From contig NZ_CP102630.1 of assembly GCF_024721605.1 (NCBI RefSeq), forward strand, positions 2,197,501 to 2,261,500: a stretch of 64,000 nucleotides of DNA, written 5' to 3'. The stretch comes from Sphingomicrobium flavum. GTDB lineage: Bacteria > Pseudomonadota > Alphaproteobacteria > Sphingomonadales > Sphingomonadaceae. The notes beneath the pieces are model-generated. The model was not told the origin of the DNA. It saw only the letters and a list, made by a program, of their open reading frames with translations, and searched no databases. Both the position numbers and the translations under genes were made by a program. Below, one piece after another: positions 32,157-40,691 of the stretch; positions within the stretch are counted from its first letter, which is position 1; every line of letters starts with the position of its first letter.

Positions 32157-33334
32157 AGCAGCATCGCCAATCGGCGCGCCAGCTCGACCGACTGGGCGCG
32201 GTTGAGGCGCGGATCGCAGGCGGTGCGATAGGCGCGGTCAAGGTCGCTCGGACCCTGCGGGCCGCCCCCGCCCAGGCATTCGGTCACATCGTCGGGGCTC
32301 ATCTCCAGATGCACCCCGCCCGCATGCACCCCCGCCTCGCGGCAGCAGGCGATGAAGCCTTCAATCTCGGCCATGATCGCATCGAAACGGCGCAGTTTTC
32401 GGCCTTCCACCTTCTCGGTATTGCCGTGCATCGGATCGATGATCCAGGCGACATTGCGCCCCTTCACCGCGTCCAGCAGCGGCGTCAATTTGGCGCGCAA
32501 CTGATCCGCGCCAAAGCGCCCGATCAGCACCAATTTGCCGGGCGTGTCTTCGGGATCGAGCCGCGCACAGAGCGCCGCCAGCTCGCCTGCCTCCATCGTC
32601 GGTCCGCATTTTATGCCGACCACATTCTCGATGCCCGACAGATAATCGACATGCGCGCCGTCGAGCTGGCGCGTGCGATCGCCCAGCCACAACATATGCC
32701 CGCTCGTCGCCCACCAGCGCCCGTCCGCATCGCGGTGCGTCAGCGCTTCCTCATAGGGCAGCAGCAGGCCTTCATGACTGGTATAAATGGGCTTCTGCCC
32801 ATGACGCGCGACGGACAGGATCGCTGCCGTTCCGACCGATTGCAGATGCGCGCGCACCATGCGGTGGGGATCATGCGCCCGCGCCGCGGCGGAAAAGCCC
32901 TGCCCGTTGATGATGTCGCCGCGATAGGCGGGCAGCTCCACGCTGCCGCGCTTTTCGGTGGGCGCGGAACGCGGCTTGGCGAACTGGCCGGCAATGCGCG
33001 CAATTCGTACTAGTGGCGCGCCGACCTCAGGGCGAAGCAAGGCCGCCATTTCGTCGAACAGGCGCGACAGGCGTGCGACCCGCTCGGCCACCGCATCGTC
33101 GAAATTCTCCGCACAGTCGCCGCCCTGCAGGATGAATGCATTTCCCCCAGCGACCTCGGCGACCTGCTCGCGCAGCCGCCGGGCATCGTCGATGGCGATC
33201 ACGGGCGCGGCATCGTGCAAATGCGCCTCGACCGCTGCCAGTGCTTGCCTGTCGGGATAATGCGGCAACTGCCGGGCAGGGTGGTCACGCCACCGGTCCG
33301 GGCTCCATGCCTTCATGTCGTCATCGCGCGCCAT
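32153..33334 (-). CDS. class II 3-deoxy-7-phosphoheptulonate synthase
   Basis: First enzyme of the shikimate pathway (PEP plus erythrose 4-phosphate to DAHP). The plant-type AroA-II family is identified by FILQGGDCAENF, RIARIAGQFAKPRSAPTE, YRGDIINGQGF, LWLGDRTRQLDGAHVDYL and IIDPMHGNTEKV. At 393 residues it is shorter than the roughly 450-residue enzymes best studied, mainly at the N-terminus, where regulatory elements sit in those relatives. MKAWSPDRWR seven codons in (33316) is an alternative start. It is the first gene of the operon with aroA and aroC, so flux entry and two late steps are made together. Confidence 0.93.
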   Translation of the reverse strand: MARDDDMKAWSPDRWRDHPARQLPHYPDRQALAAVEAHLHDAAPVIAIDDARRLREQVAEVAGGNAFILQGGDCAENFDDAVAERVARLSRLFDEMAALLRPEVGAPLVRIARIAGQFAKPRSAPTEKRGSVELPAYRGDIINGQGFSAAARAHDPHRMVRAHLQSVGTAAILSVARHGQKPIYTSHEGLLLPYEEALTHRDADGRWWATSGHMLWLGDRTRQLDGAHVDYLSGIENVVGIKCGPTMEAGELAALCARLDPEDTPGKLVLIGRFGADQLRAKLTPLLDAVKGRNVAWIIDPMHGNTEKVEGRKLRRFDAIMAEIEGFIACCREAGVHAGGVHLEMSPDDVTECLGGGGPQGPSDLDRAYRTACDPRLNRAQSVELARRLAMLL

Positions 33335-33373
33335 GGCCTGCGCCCTACCCCAATCTTGGTGCGAATGCGACGC

Positions 33374-33886
33374 TTACTCGTCGCCCGCCTTGGCTTCGAT
33401 ATTACGAGAAATGCGCCGCCTCTCCTTGGCGGTCGCGGTGGCGATGCGGGTTTCCTGCATGAAGAAAAGCAAGGCTGCGATGACCAGCGCCATCGCGCCC
33501 ACCCAGCAGATTGCGACCAGCGTACCGATGGCGGGTTTGACGAAGGCGCTGATGAACATCAATGCGATCACCAGGCAGATGATGAGCGCCGCCGTCGACG
33601 ACAGGTTGATCGCATATTGGGCATATCGCTGGCGTTTGCGCAGCGCCGGCAATTCTTCGACCTCGCGGTCCTGCAGCCCTGCGGTGCGTTCGGCCTTTTC
33701 CAGCTTGCGGACGCGATCGACGATCCAGATCAGCCGCATGTTCATGACGTTGAGCACCGCGCCGATCGCCGCCAGCAGGAAAACCGGCGCCAGGCTCAGC
33801 TGGACGATTTCCTGCACCCTGGCGGTGGAGGAGGTGCGCGACAGGATTTCGTTTGCGAGGCCGGCAAGCAGGGCGGGATCGGTCAT
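33374..33886 (-). CDS. DUF2721 membrane protein
   Basis: A 170-residue protein with three hydrophobic segments: near 30-50 (LSLAPVFLLAAIGAVLNVMN), 93-115 and 120-142. Between the first and second is a charged, probably cytoplasmic stretch. This matches the DUF2721 family of unknown function. The tail is basic and lies in the cytoplasm by the positive-inside rule. It has its own upstream gap of about 50 bp holding a GC-rich hairpin. Confidence 0.82.
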   Translation of the reverse strand: MTDPALLAGLANEILSRTSSTARVQEIVQLSLAPVFLLAAIGAVLNVMNMRLIWIVDRVRKLEKAERTAGLQDREVEELPALRKRQRYAQYAINLSSTAALIICLVIALMFISAFVKPAIGTLVAICWVGAMALVIAALLFFMQETRIATATAKERRRISRNIEAKAGDE

Positions 33887-33902
33887 GACGATCCAAATAG
33901 CG

Positions 33903-33931
33903 CGCCCCGGCGTCCGAAACCAGCCGGGGCG
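33903..33931 (-). terminator. GC-rich hairpin after the sugar transporter
   Basis: CGCCCCGGC / GCCGGGGCG, 9-bp arms, 11-nt loop, a few bases past the transporter stop. It lacks a clear U-tract on either strand, so it is a weak or factor-assisted terminator at most. Confidence 0.45.
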
Positions 33932-33938
33932 TCAACCC

Positions 33939-35237
33939 TTAAGCAGGTCGGCGGGCGTAGATGCCGAAGCCTGCGATGACGGCGTAGCAGATCGCCGGCA
34001 GGGTCAGCGCCATGGCCAGGCTGCCCGTCATGTCGGCCAGCGCGCCGAACGCCAGCGGCACGACCGCGCCGCCGAAGATCGCCACGTTGATGATGCCCGA
34101 ACCGTCCGCCGCGCGCGGCCCCAATTTTTCGCAGGCCAGGCTGAAGATGGTCGGGAACATGATCGAATTCATCAGGCCGCAGGCCAGCAGCGTGTAGCCC
34201 GCCAGTTCGCCGGACGTGTTGGCCGAGATCAGGATGAGCGCAATCGCGCCGACCGAATTGAAGGCCAGGATTTTGCCGGGCGAAAAGACCGTCAGGAAAT
34301 AGCTGCCGATGAAACGTCCGACCATGGCGCCGCCCCAATAGAGGCTGATCATCCAGCCGATGACACTTTCGGGCTGCCCCAGCACGCGGCCTTCGGCCAG
34401 ATAGTTGATGATGATCGAACCGATCGCAACCTCGGCGCCGACATAAAGGAAGATGCACAGTGCGCCATACCCGAAGCGTGTCCGCTTCAGCAGGTCGAAG
34501 CCGGCAAGCCCGCTCGACGGCGCATGGGTTTCACCTTTCAGGCGATCGCGAAAGTGCCAGACTGCCGCTGCCACCAGCGCGATCAGCACCGCAAGGCCCA
34601 GATAGCCTTTCCAGATCGCTTCGGATTCGGCCTGGCGATATTCGAGCAATGCTTGGCCCGACAGCTGGTCGGCGGTGACCGTCGCCAGGCTGCCGAGGAT
34701 GACGATGGCGCCGACATAGGGGAAGATGGTGGTGCCCAGCGAGTTGAATGCCTGCGCAAAGGTGAGGCGGCTATGCGCCGTCTTTTGCGGGCCAAGCAAA
34801 GAGATGAGCGGGTTGGCCACCACCTGGACGATCACCACGCCCGAGGCGAGGATGAACAGCGCGCCAAGGAAGAGCGCATAGGTCGCCGTCTGCGATGCGG
34901 GAATGAAGAGCAGGCAGCCCACGATCATCAGGCACAGCCCGGCCACCGCCCCGCGCATATAGCCGATCTTCTTGACCAGCTTGGCCCCAGGAATGCCGAC
35001 CAGCAGATAGGCGGTGAAAAAGCAGAACTGCACCAGCATCGCCTGGGTATAGTTGAGCGTGAACAGCTCCTTTAGCTTGGGGATGATGACATCGTTGAGG
35101 CTGGTGATGCCGCCAAAGATGAAGAACAGTCCGAAGACGAAATATTGCAGGCCGGGTGCGTTGATGCCGCTGCCATCGTCGGTGACGGGCCTTGGATCCG
35201 TGCTGGATGAAACGTCAGGTGCAATGGCCATTTTCAC
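33939..35237 (-). CDS. MFS sugar porter (FucP/GluP-like)
   Basis: A 432-residue, 12-helix major facilitator protein. The FGLFFIFGGITSLNDVIIPKL opening and FFTAYLLVGIPGAKLVKKIGY are typical of the FucP/GluP glucose-galactose-fucose proton symporters. AQAFNSLGTTIFPYVGA and NSIMFPTIFSLACEKLG also fit that group. An unusual hydrophilic lead of about 25 residues precedes helix 1; a start two codons later (MAIAPD) is equally possible. The bound sugar cannot be read from sequence. It is monocistronic with about 260 bp of free upstream DNA that must hold its promoter. Confidence 0.9.
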   Translation of the reverse strand: MKMAIAPDVSSSTDPRPVTDDGSGINAPGLQYFVFGLFFIFGGITSLNDVIIPKLKELFTLNYTQAMLVQFCFFTAYLLVGIPGAKLVKKIGYMRGAVAGLCLMIVGCLLFIPASQTATYALFLGALFILASGVVIVQVVANPLISLLGPQKTAHSRLTFAQAFNSLGTTIFPYVGAIVILGSLATVTADQLSGQALLEYRQAESEAIWKGYLGLAVLIALVAAAVWHFRDRLKGETHAPSSGLAGFDLLKRTRFGYGALCIFLYVGAEVAIGSIIINYLAEGRVLGQPESVIGWMISLYWGGAMVGRFIGSYFLTVFSPGKILAFNSVGAIALILISANTSGELAGYTLLACGLMNSIMFPTIFSLACEKLGPRAADGSGIINVAIFGGAVVPLAFGALADMTGSLAMALTLPAICYAVIAGFGIYARRPA

Positions 35238-35460
35238 TCACTCCCCCGCTGGAATTTCCATCTTTGTGAACGATCACATTTTGAACGTAAAGGGCTTTTG
35301 TGAAGGCTAGGCGCTTTGCAGCGGGGGTAAAGCGGAATTCGTATGCGGAGGGTGCGTTGGATGCGGAGGCGAGCGGGTGGGATTGTCCTCCCGTTGGTCG
35401 GAATCCTGCGCTTCGCTTCGGTTCGAACCGGTGGGCTTCTCTCGTCCACGCCGACCCAAC

Positions 35461-35498
35461 ATGATGAAAGCCGCCCCTTGAGGGACGGCTTTCATCAT
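35461..35498 (-). terminator. long hairpin at the 3' end of tRNA-Ser
   Basis: ATGATGAAAGCCG / CGGCTTTCATCAT, 13 bp plus an inner CCC/GGG, with a TCAA loop. It starts at the last bases of the encoded CCA and acts as the likely 3' end of the tRNA-Ser transcript. The arms are A/T-rich outside and GC-rich inside, and there is no separate U-tract. Confidence 0.7.
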
Positions 35499-35588
35499 GG
35501 CGGAGCGGGTGGGATTCGAACCCACGATACGGGGTTACCGTATACACACTTTCCAGGCGTGCGCCTTCGACCACTCGGCCACCGCTCC
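35498..35588 (-). tRNA. tRNA-Ser (GGA)
   Basis: A 91-nt class II tRNA with a long variable arm: acceptor GGAGCGG / CCGCTCC, discriminator G and encoded CCA. The anticodon loop CTGGAAA gives anticodon GGA, which reads UCC and UCU. The T-arm GTTCGAATC is intact. No integrase or duplicated 3' end is visible nearby, so I see no sign of an integrated element here. Confidence 0.97.
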
Positions 35589-35676
35589 GCACGCGAACAG
35601 GGCCTTTAGAGAGGGATCGGTCCCGGGGCAAGGGCGCTTGCCGCCTTGCCCGCGTCCGCCTAAGCGGGTTGGCAAG

Positions 35677-36075
35677 ATGCGGCAGTTCGGCACCCCTCCT
35701 ACCATCACGGAATTCGAAGCGATTGCGCGCGCGGCGATGGATGGCCTGCCGAGCGAATTTACCGATCATCTGGGCGACGTGGTGTTCCTGGTCGAGGATT
35801 TTGCCGATGAAGACACGCTCAAGGAAATGGGGATGGAAGACCCGTTCGAGTTGACCGGTCTTTATGAGGGCATCCCGCTGAGCGAACAGAGCGTGGAACA
35901 TTCGGGCGTGATGCCGCCCAAGGTGCGCCTCTTCCGTCGCCCCATCCTCGATGAATGGGCCGACAATGGCGAAGAGACGCTCGAACATCTCATCCGCCAT
36001 GTGATGATTCACGAATTGGGCCATCATTTCGGCCTGTCGGATGAGGACATGCACGCGCTCGAGGAGCAAGCGTGA
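35677..36075 (+). CDS. zincin-like metallopeptidase family protein
   Basis: A 132-residue protein with the metalloprotease motif HELGHHFGLSDEDMHALE (HExxH plus a downstream Asp) near its C-terminus. The rest resembles the small DUF1025/zincin-like family: LGDVVFLVEDFADEDTL and LFRRPILDEWADNGEETLEHLI. The frame is open back through the tRNA, but the ATG at 35677 is the sensible start. Its stop overlaps the ccmA start (GTGA), so it is translationally coupled to the haem exporter genes. The substrate is unknown. Confidence 0.85.
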   Translation: MRQFGTPPTITEFEAIARAAMDGLPSEFTDHLGDVVFLVEDFADEDTLKEMGMEDPFELTGLYEGIPLSEQSVEHSGVMPPKVRLFRRPILDEWADNGEETLEHLIRHVMIHELGHHFGLSDEDMHALEEQA

Positions 36076-36626
36076 GCCTGCTGGAGGCCAAGAATGTCAC
36101 GCTAATTCGCGGCGGCAGGCTGTTGGTCGAAGGCTTCGATCTCGCGCTGGCGCCGGGTGGGGCGGTGCACCTCACCGGGCCCAATGGGGTCGGGAAATCC
36201 AGCCTGCTGCGCTGCGTCGCCGGGCTGCTGCGCCCTGCCAGCGGCACCATCACCCATCGCGGCGTCGCGCTCGCCGATGACCGGCTGGCGCTCGATGACG
36301 AACGAAGTCTTGGTGAGGCGCTGGGTTTCTGGTGCCGGCTGGATAGCGGTGACCTCGAAACCGCGCTGGCCTCGATGGGGCTGGAGCGACTGGGCGATGT
36401 CCCCGTACGCTATCTCTCCACCGGCCAGCGCCAGCGCGCGCGTATCGCCCGCGTCATCGCCAGCCGCGTCCCGCTCTGGCTGCTCGATGAGCCTGCGAAC
36501 GGACTCGACGCCGAGGGACGCGAGCGTCTCGCTTCGGTCATCGATGCGCATCGTGCTGCCGGCGGTGCAGTGCTGGCGGCCAGCCATGTCCCCTTTGCCG
36601 AAGACATGCGCGAGGTGGCTCTATGA
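36072..36626 (+). CDS. ccmA: haem exporter ATP-binding subunit CcmA
   Basis: A 184-residue ABC ATPase of the cytochrome c maturation (system I) exporter. It has Walker A GPNGVGKSSLL, signature LSTGQRQRARIARVIA, and Walker B LWLLDEPANGLD. CcmA with CcmB and CcmC releases holo-CcmE so that haem can be attached to c-type cytochromes. The start is GTG within the preceding gene's stop. It is coupled to ccmB by ATGA. The length is at the short end but complete. Confidence 0.92.
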   Translation: MSLLEAKNVTLIRGGRLLVEGFDLALAPGGAVHLTGPNGVGKSSLLRCVAGLLRPASGTITHRGVALADDRLALDDERSLGEALGFWCRLDSGDLETALASMGLERLGDVPVRYLSTGQRQRARIARVIASRVPLWLLDEPANGLDAEGRERLASVIDAHRAAGGAVLAASHVPFAEDMREVAL

Positions 36627-37249
36627 TGGGCCCGCTCATCTGGCGCGAAGTGCGGCGCGGCTTTTCGGGCGGCGCCTGGCTGCCGATCGCTTTCTTCCTC
36701 CTGGTGGCGACGCTGATCCCCTTTGCGGTCGGTCCCGATGCGCAGATCCTGTCGCGCGTCGGCGCGGGCGCGATGTGGGTCGCGGCGCTGCTCGCCGCCT
36801 TGCTGCCGGTCGAGCGGCTGGTGCAGCCCGATCTCGATGATGGCGTGATCGACCAGCTGGCGATTCGCGGGGTCAGCGATGAGGTGATTGCACTGGCCAA
36901 GACGATCGGTCATTGGCTGACCTTCGGTCCGCTACTGCTGGTTGCGACCTTTCCTGCTGCGGCGCTGCTGCGCACCGATGGCGATGCGCTGCAATCGATC
37001 CTGATCTCGCTGGCCATCGGCACGCCCGCGCTAGCCGCCCTCTCGGTCGCCGTCGCGGCGCTGACGGCGGGCCTGCCGCGCGCCGGGGCGCTGGCCGGCT
37101 TGCTGATGCTGCCAGTCGCCATCCCGCTGCTGATCTTCGGCGTAGGCGGTGAACCCTCGGCGCTCAAATTCGAAGCGGCGACCGCCTTGCTCTTGCTGGT
37201 GGGATCGCCCTTCGTAGCGGGTGCAGCGCTTAGGGCTGCGCGCAGCTGA
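36623..37249 (+). CDS. ccmB: haem exporter membrane subunit CcmB
   Basis: A 208-residue membrane protein with six predicted helices, partner of CcmA. Family features: the IWREVRRGFSGGAWLPIAFFL opening, LVQPDLDDGVIDQLAIRGVS, and the AGLPRAGALAGLLMLPVAIPLLIFG stretch. ccmC, D and E, which usually follow, are absent; the next gene is convergent. The remaining Ccm genes must lie elsewhere. Confidence 0.92.
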   Translation: MMGPLIWREVRRGFSGGAWLPIAFFLLVATLIPFAVGPDAQILSRVGAGAMWVAALLAALLPVERLVQPDLDDGVIDQLAIRGVSDEVIALAKTIGHWLTFGPLLLVATFPAAALLRTDGDALQSILISLAIGTPALAALSVAVAALTAGLPRAGALAGLLMLPVAIPLLIFGVGGEPSALKFEAATALLLLVGSPFVAGAALRAARS

Positions 37250-37281
37250 CCGCTAATCCGTCCTGCCGGGGGCAAGATGGA

Positions 37282-38151
37282 TCAGGGCACGTTCGACCAG
37301 CGCGCGAAGATCGCGGTGGGCAGCAACAGCCCGCGCGCTTCCTCGCGCACCGCCATTTCTCCCATCTCCACCGCGCCGCCCAGATGCGCAGTCGTCTGGC
37401 GCACCAGTTCGCCGATCGCTAGCGCCGACATGCGCACCGCATAGACCGTGAGGATCATGAAGCGACTGTTGGCATCCAGCAAAGCTGCGCAATCGCCGAC
37501 CAGCGGGGCCAATTGCTCTTCCAATTGCCAGCGCTCGCCCTTGGGCCCACGCCCGAATTTCGGTGGGTCGAGCATGATGCCGTCATAGCGCCGCTCGCGC
37601 CGCACTTCGCGCGCGGTATATTTGGCCGCATCCTCGACCAACCAGCGGATGGGATTGCTCTCCATACCCGACAGCGCGCTATTTTCGCGCGCGCCGTCGA
37701 CCGATTTCTTGGACGCATCGACATGGACCAGTTTTGCGCCTGTCTCGCTCATCTGCAGCGTGCCGACGCCGGTATAGCCGAACAGGTTCATCGCATCGCT
37801 GGCCGGCCCCAGCCGCGCGCGCGCAAAGTCCCATTGCGGCGCCATGTCGGGGAAGAAGGCAAGGTGGCGGAAGGGTGTCAGGCTGGCATGGAACTTTACG
37901 GGCCCGCGCGACAGCTGCCAGCGCTCGGGCACCGCCTTATGCTCTACCCAGCGCCCGCGCCCATCCTCGTCGCTCGCCGGCACGAAAGTGGCGTGCGGAT
38001 CCCAGTCGTCGCGCGCGCGCGGCCACATCGCCTGCGGTTCGGGGCGCACGACGCGGATATGGCCATAACGTTCATATTTCTGCCCGTCGCCGCTATCGAT
38101 CAGCCCCCAATCGTCCCAGGGCTCGGCAATCAGGGTGGTCAACTCGCTCAT
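37282..38151 (-). CDS. class I SAM-dependent methyltransferase (RlmI-like)
   Basis: A 289-residue protein with a Rossmann methyltransferase core. The SAM loop NLFGYTGVGTLQ is near residue 115, and an LDPPKFGRGPKGE motif (IV) near 200 is typical of 23S rRNA (cytosine-C5) methyltransferases of the RlmI/RsmB type. No N-terminal PUA domain is recognisable, unlike E. coli RlmI, so the target is uncertain. Start at 38151 (MSELTTLIAEPWDDWGL), overlapping the SURF1 gene's stop by 4 bp. It closes the downstream cox operon. Confidence 0.82.
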   Translation of the reverse strand: MSELTTLIAEPWDDWGLIDSGDGQKYERYGHIRVVRPEPQAMWPRARDDWDPHATFVPASDEDGRGRWVEHKAVPERWQLSRGPVKFHASLTPFRHLAFFPDMAPQWDFARARLGPASDAMNLFGYTGVGTLQMSETGAKLVHVDASKKSVDGARENSALSGMESNPIRWLVEDAAKYTAREVRRERRYDGIMLDPPKFGRGPKGERWQLEEQLAPLVGDCAALLDANSRFMILTVYAVRMSALAIGELVRQTTAHLGGAVEMGEMAVREEARGLLLPTAIFARWSNVP

Positions 38152-38729
38152 GCTTGCTCCTTCCGGCGACGCCTGAGCGCGAGCAGGTAGATGATCAGCG
38201 CGATGGCCGCAAAGGCGAACCACTGGATTGCATAGCTCAGATGATTGTTGGGGATCGCCTCGGGGCTGGGAACGGCGCTGGTTTCGAGGCCCTCGAGCCC
38301 CGCATCGGCCACCAGCCGCACGCCATATTTGACGTCGGGCCCGATCGTGCCCTCGACAGTTCCGCCCTGCCAGTCGGTGCCGGCGACAGGCCTGCGCGAC
38401 CAGCCGATCTCGACCGCCGCATCACCCTCGATGCGCCGGCAATCGGCGACATGGACATAGCCGACCGCGCCATCGGCATTGAGCCCCGCTTCGTGCCGCC
38501 AGCCCGACACTTCGGCGCAATCGAGCGAGGACCGACGATAAAGCGGCAGGCTCTCTCCGCTCCCGTCTGCGGGATAGGTGATCGCAGGTTGGTCGGCGGC
38601 CGCGGCATAGCGTTCGAGCAGGGCATTCTTCCACGCCATCCGCTCGAGCTGCCACAGCCCGAGCGCGATCATCACGGCGATCGCGCCGCCCACGATGACG
38701 GTGGAGATAGTGAGACCCAGCCTGCTCAT
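38148..38729 (-). CDS. SURF1-family oxidase assembly protein
   Basis: A 193-residue protein with one helix at each end (residues 4-24 with the LGLWQLERMAWKNALLERY signature, and 160-182). The periplasmic domain lies between, and a basic tail follows. SURF1 helps insert haem a into subunit I of cytochrome c oxidase. It is shorter than typical (about 230) but has both membrane anchors. Its ATG overlaps the DUF983 stop. Cotranscription with ctaE fits the role. Confidence 0.88.
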   Translation of the reverse strand: MSRLGLTISTVIVGGAIAVMIALGLWQLERMAWKNALLERYAAAADQPAITYPADGSGESLPLYRRSSLDCAEVSGWRHEAGLNADGAVGYVHVADCRRIEGDAAVEIGWSRRPVAGTDWQGGTVEGTIGPDVKYGVRLVADAGLEGLETSAVPSPEAIPNNHLSYAIQWFAFAAIALIIYLLALRRRRKEQA

Positions 38730-39145
38730 GCCTTGATCCGTCCCTCGCGCGCGCCGGTGCGATATTCCTGCACCAGCAGCGCGGCCTTGCCCCACCTAAG
38801 TCCCAGCAAGGTGAGGCCGATAAGGACGGGCAGCCAGATGATGTGCGCCCAGAAAGGCGGGGCAAAGGCCAGCTCCATCCAGATCGCGCCCACCGCGACA
38901 AGACCGCCGATGATCAGGATCAGAAAGGCAGCCGGGCCGTCCCCGACATTGAACTGGTCGAAGCTGAGATCGCAACCGGCGCAACCATCTGCCAGTTTCA
39001 CCGGGCCGGCAAACAGGCTTTTCGCTCCGCAGCGCGGGCACAGGCCGGAAAAGGAAGCGGCGGCGAGCGTAGGCCCACCGCCGCTTGGAGTTTCGGGTGC
39101 GTCGCCCACCTTAGTAGACGGGTGCGCCCCAGCCGCCCCAGACAT
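38726..39145 (-). CDS. DUF983 membrane protein
   Basis: A 139-residue protein. A CPRCG and CAGC zinc-ribbon-like pair lies near residues 36-58, then two hydrophobic helices (about 72-90 and 98-116) and a basic tail, as in DUF983 proteins found with cytochrome oxidase genes. The frame starts at an ATG 35 bp inside ctaE; a GTG at 39109, one base after the ctaE stop, is an alternative start that would avoid the overlap. The function is unknown, perhaps copper or haem handling. Confidence 0.82.
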   Translation of the reverse strand: MSGAAGAHPSTKVGDAPETPSGGGPTLAAASFSGLCPRCGAKSLFAGPVKLADGCAGCDLSFDQFNVGDGPAAFLILIIGGLVAVGAIWMELAFAPPFWAHIIWLPVLIGLTLLGLRWGKAALLVQEYRTGAREGRIKA

Positions 39146-39980
39146 AGATGACGACGAAGAGGAACAGCCACACGACGTCGACGAAGTGCCAGTACCAGGC
39201 TGCCGCTTCGAAGCCGAAATGCTGCTTGGGGGTGAAGTCGCCCTGATAGGCGCGCCACAGGCAGACCGCCAGGAAGATGGTGCCGACCAGCACGTGGAAG
39301 CCGTGGAAACCGGTCGCCATCACGAAGGTGGTGCCATAGATGTTGCCGGTGAAGCTGAAGGGCGCATGCATATATTCATAGGCCTGGATGAAGCTGAACA
39401 GCACACCCAGCGCGATGGTCGCCCACAAGCCCTTTTTGAGGCCGTCGCGATCGCCATGGATCAGCGCATGGTGCGCCCAGGTCACCGTCGTGCCCGAGCA
39501 AAGGAGGATCAGCGTATTGAGCAGCGGATAGCCGAACGGATCGAGCACCGTGATGCCCTCGGGCGGCCAGCTGGTCAGGCGCGCCGCGTCGGCAGCGTCG
39601 GTGATCAGTTCGCTTTCGGCGCCCGACACGACGATGGGCGGCGGGAAGAGCGAGGCGTTGAAGACCGCCCAGAACCAGGCCACGAAGAACATCACTTCAG
39701 AGGCGATGAACAGGATCATGCCATAGCGGTGGTGCAGCTGCACGACCGGGGTATGGTCGCCCTGATGCGCTTCCTTGCGGACATTCGCCCACCAGTTGAA
39801 CATGGTCGCCAGGACACCGATGAAGCCCATGCCGAAGACCAGCTTGCCATAGGGGCCATAATCTTCCGCATGCATCCACAGCACCGCGCCAGCCAGCATC
39901 ACCATGGCAGAAATACTGCCGATGAGGGGCCACGGATCGGGGTCAAGGATGTGATAGTCGTGGTTGACTTGTCCGGCCAT
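39111..39980 (-). CDS. ctaE: cytochrome c oxidase subunit III
   Basis: Core subunit of aa3-type oxidase, 289 residues with seven transmembrane helices. Signatures: [19 protein letters not shown] near the N-terminus, and the [20 protein letters not shown] stretch. [18 protein letters not shown] and the [20 protein letters not shown] block also fit. The C-terminus [20 protein letters not shown] is typical. Subunit III shields the proton path near the active site. It follows the assembly gene ctaG after 49 bp. Confidence 0.97.
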   Translation of the reverse strand: MAGQVNHDYHILDPDPWPLIGSISAMVMLAGAVLWMHAEDYGPYGKLVFGMGFIGVLATMFNWWANVRKEAHQGDHTPVVQLHHRYGMILFIASEVMFFVAWFWAVFNASLFPPPIVVSGAESELITDAADAARLTSWPPEGITVLDPFGYPLLNTLILLCSGTTVTWAHHALIHGDRDGLKKGLWATIALGVLFSFIQAYEYMHAPFSFTGNIYGTTFVMATGFHGFHVLVGTIFLAVCLWRAYQGDFTPKQHFGFEAAAWYWHFVDVVWLFLFVVIYVWGGWGAPVY

Positions 39981-40029
39981 CTTACTCGATTCCTGTTATT
40001 GGGTTATGGGCGCTCTAGCGGCAGCGCCA

Positions 40030-40569
40030 TCAATTTTCCACCGGGAAAAACGTATAGCTCAGCGTGATCTCGTCGATATGCGCGGTGGCGGGGTCTTCCT
40101 TGATCTTGGGATCGACGAAGAAGATGACCGGCATGTCCACGCCTTCGCGCGGGCCCAGCTCCTGCTCGGTGAAGCAGAAACATTCGATCTTGGAGAAATA
40201 TTGCCCGGCCTGGACCGGCGAAACGTTGAAGGTCGCGCTGCCCTTGGTGGTGCGCGACACCATGTTGCGCGCGCGGTAGGAAACCTGCGTGCGGGCACCC
40301 GGATTGATGCGGACCTTGGTCTCCACCGGCTTGAAATCCCACGGCAGGCCGGCGGTCACATTGGCATCGAACCGCACGCCGATCTCGCCCGCCACCGCGC
40401 CGGGTGCCTCGTCGGCCACCTGCGTCTTGCCGCCAAAGCCGGTGACCTGGCAGAAGATGCGGTAGAGCGGGACCGAGGCGAAGGCGAGCGCCAGCATGCC
40501 CGCTGCGAACAGCGCCATGCGCAGCGCGACTTTCCTGTTGGCATCGGCAGTGGGGGCAGCGCTGGTCAA
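40030..40569 (-). CDS. ctaG: cytochrome c oxidase copper-assembly protein CtaG/Cox11
   Basis: A 179-residue membrane-anchored copper chaperone that builds the CuB centre of subunit I. One N-terminal helix (about 18-38), then a periplasmic immunoglobulin-like domain with the copper motif ECFCFTEQELGP and the conserved IFFVDP strand. The best start is TTG at 40569, overlapping the stop of the mini-protein upstream (TTGA); the next ATG, 17 codons later, would cut into the helix. Confidence 0.94.
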   Translation of the reverse strand: MTSAAPTADANRKVALRMALFAAGMLALAFASVPLYRIFCQVTGFGGKTQVADEAPGAVAGEIGVRFDANVTAGLPWDFKPVETKVRINPGARTQVSYRARNMVSRTTKGSATFNVSPVQAGQYFSKIECFCFTEQELGPREGVDMPVIFFVDPKIKEDPATAHIDEITLSYTFFPVEN

Positions 40570-40691
40570 TTGACGATCCCCACCTTGGCGATGGTGATGC
40601 CGTAGATGAGCAGCACGAACAGCACCAGCAGCACTGCGGTGATGATGGCGCGGCTCTTCTGGCGGCGCTTGATCTCTTCATGCTCGTTCAT
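40566..40691 (-). CDS. small membrane protein of the cox operon (CoxF-like)
   Basis: A 41-residue protein: [15 protein letters not shown], then a single transmembrane helix ([19 protein letters not shown]), then KVGIVN. It is flanked and overlapped by ctaB (ATGA) and ctaG (TTGA). Proteins like this recur between the haem-farnesyltransferase and cox11 genes of Alphaproteobacteria. Its position and topology suggest a structural or assembly role in the oxidase. It is too short to be called by many annotation pipelines. Confidence 0.85.
   Translation of the reverse strand: MNEHEEIKRRQKSRAIITAVLLVLFVLLIYGITIAKVGIVN

Noticed and set aside
33315-35075. A 586-codon open frame antisense to the MFS porter and DUF2721 genes
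   Set aside because: The minus-strand genes have clear membrane families; this frame has none.
35400-35680. An integration site at tRNA-Ser
   Set aside because: No integrase, no direct repeat of the tRNA 3' end and no change in gene content on either side.
37734-40067. A 777-codon open frame antisense to the SURF1/DUF983/ctaE region
   Set aside because: Covers four well-supported genes on the minus strand and shows only reverse-strand composition.
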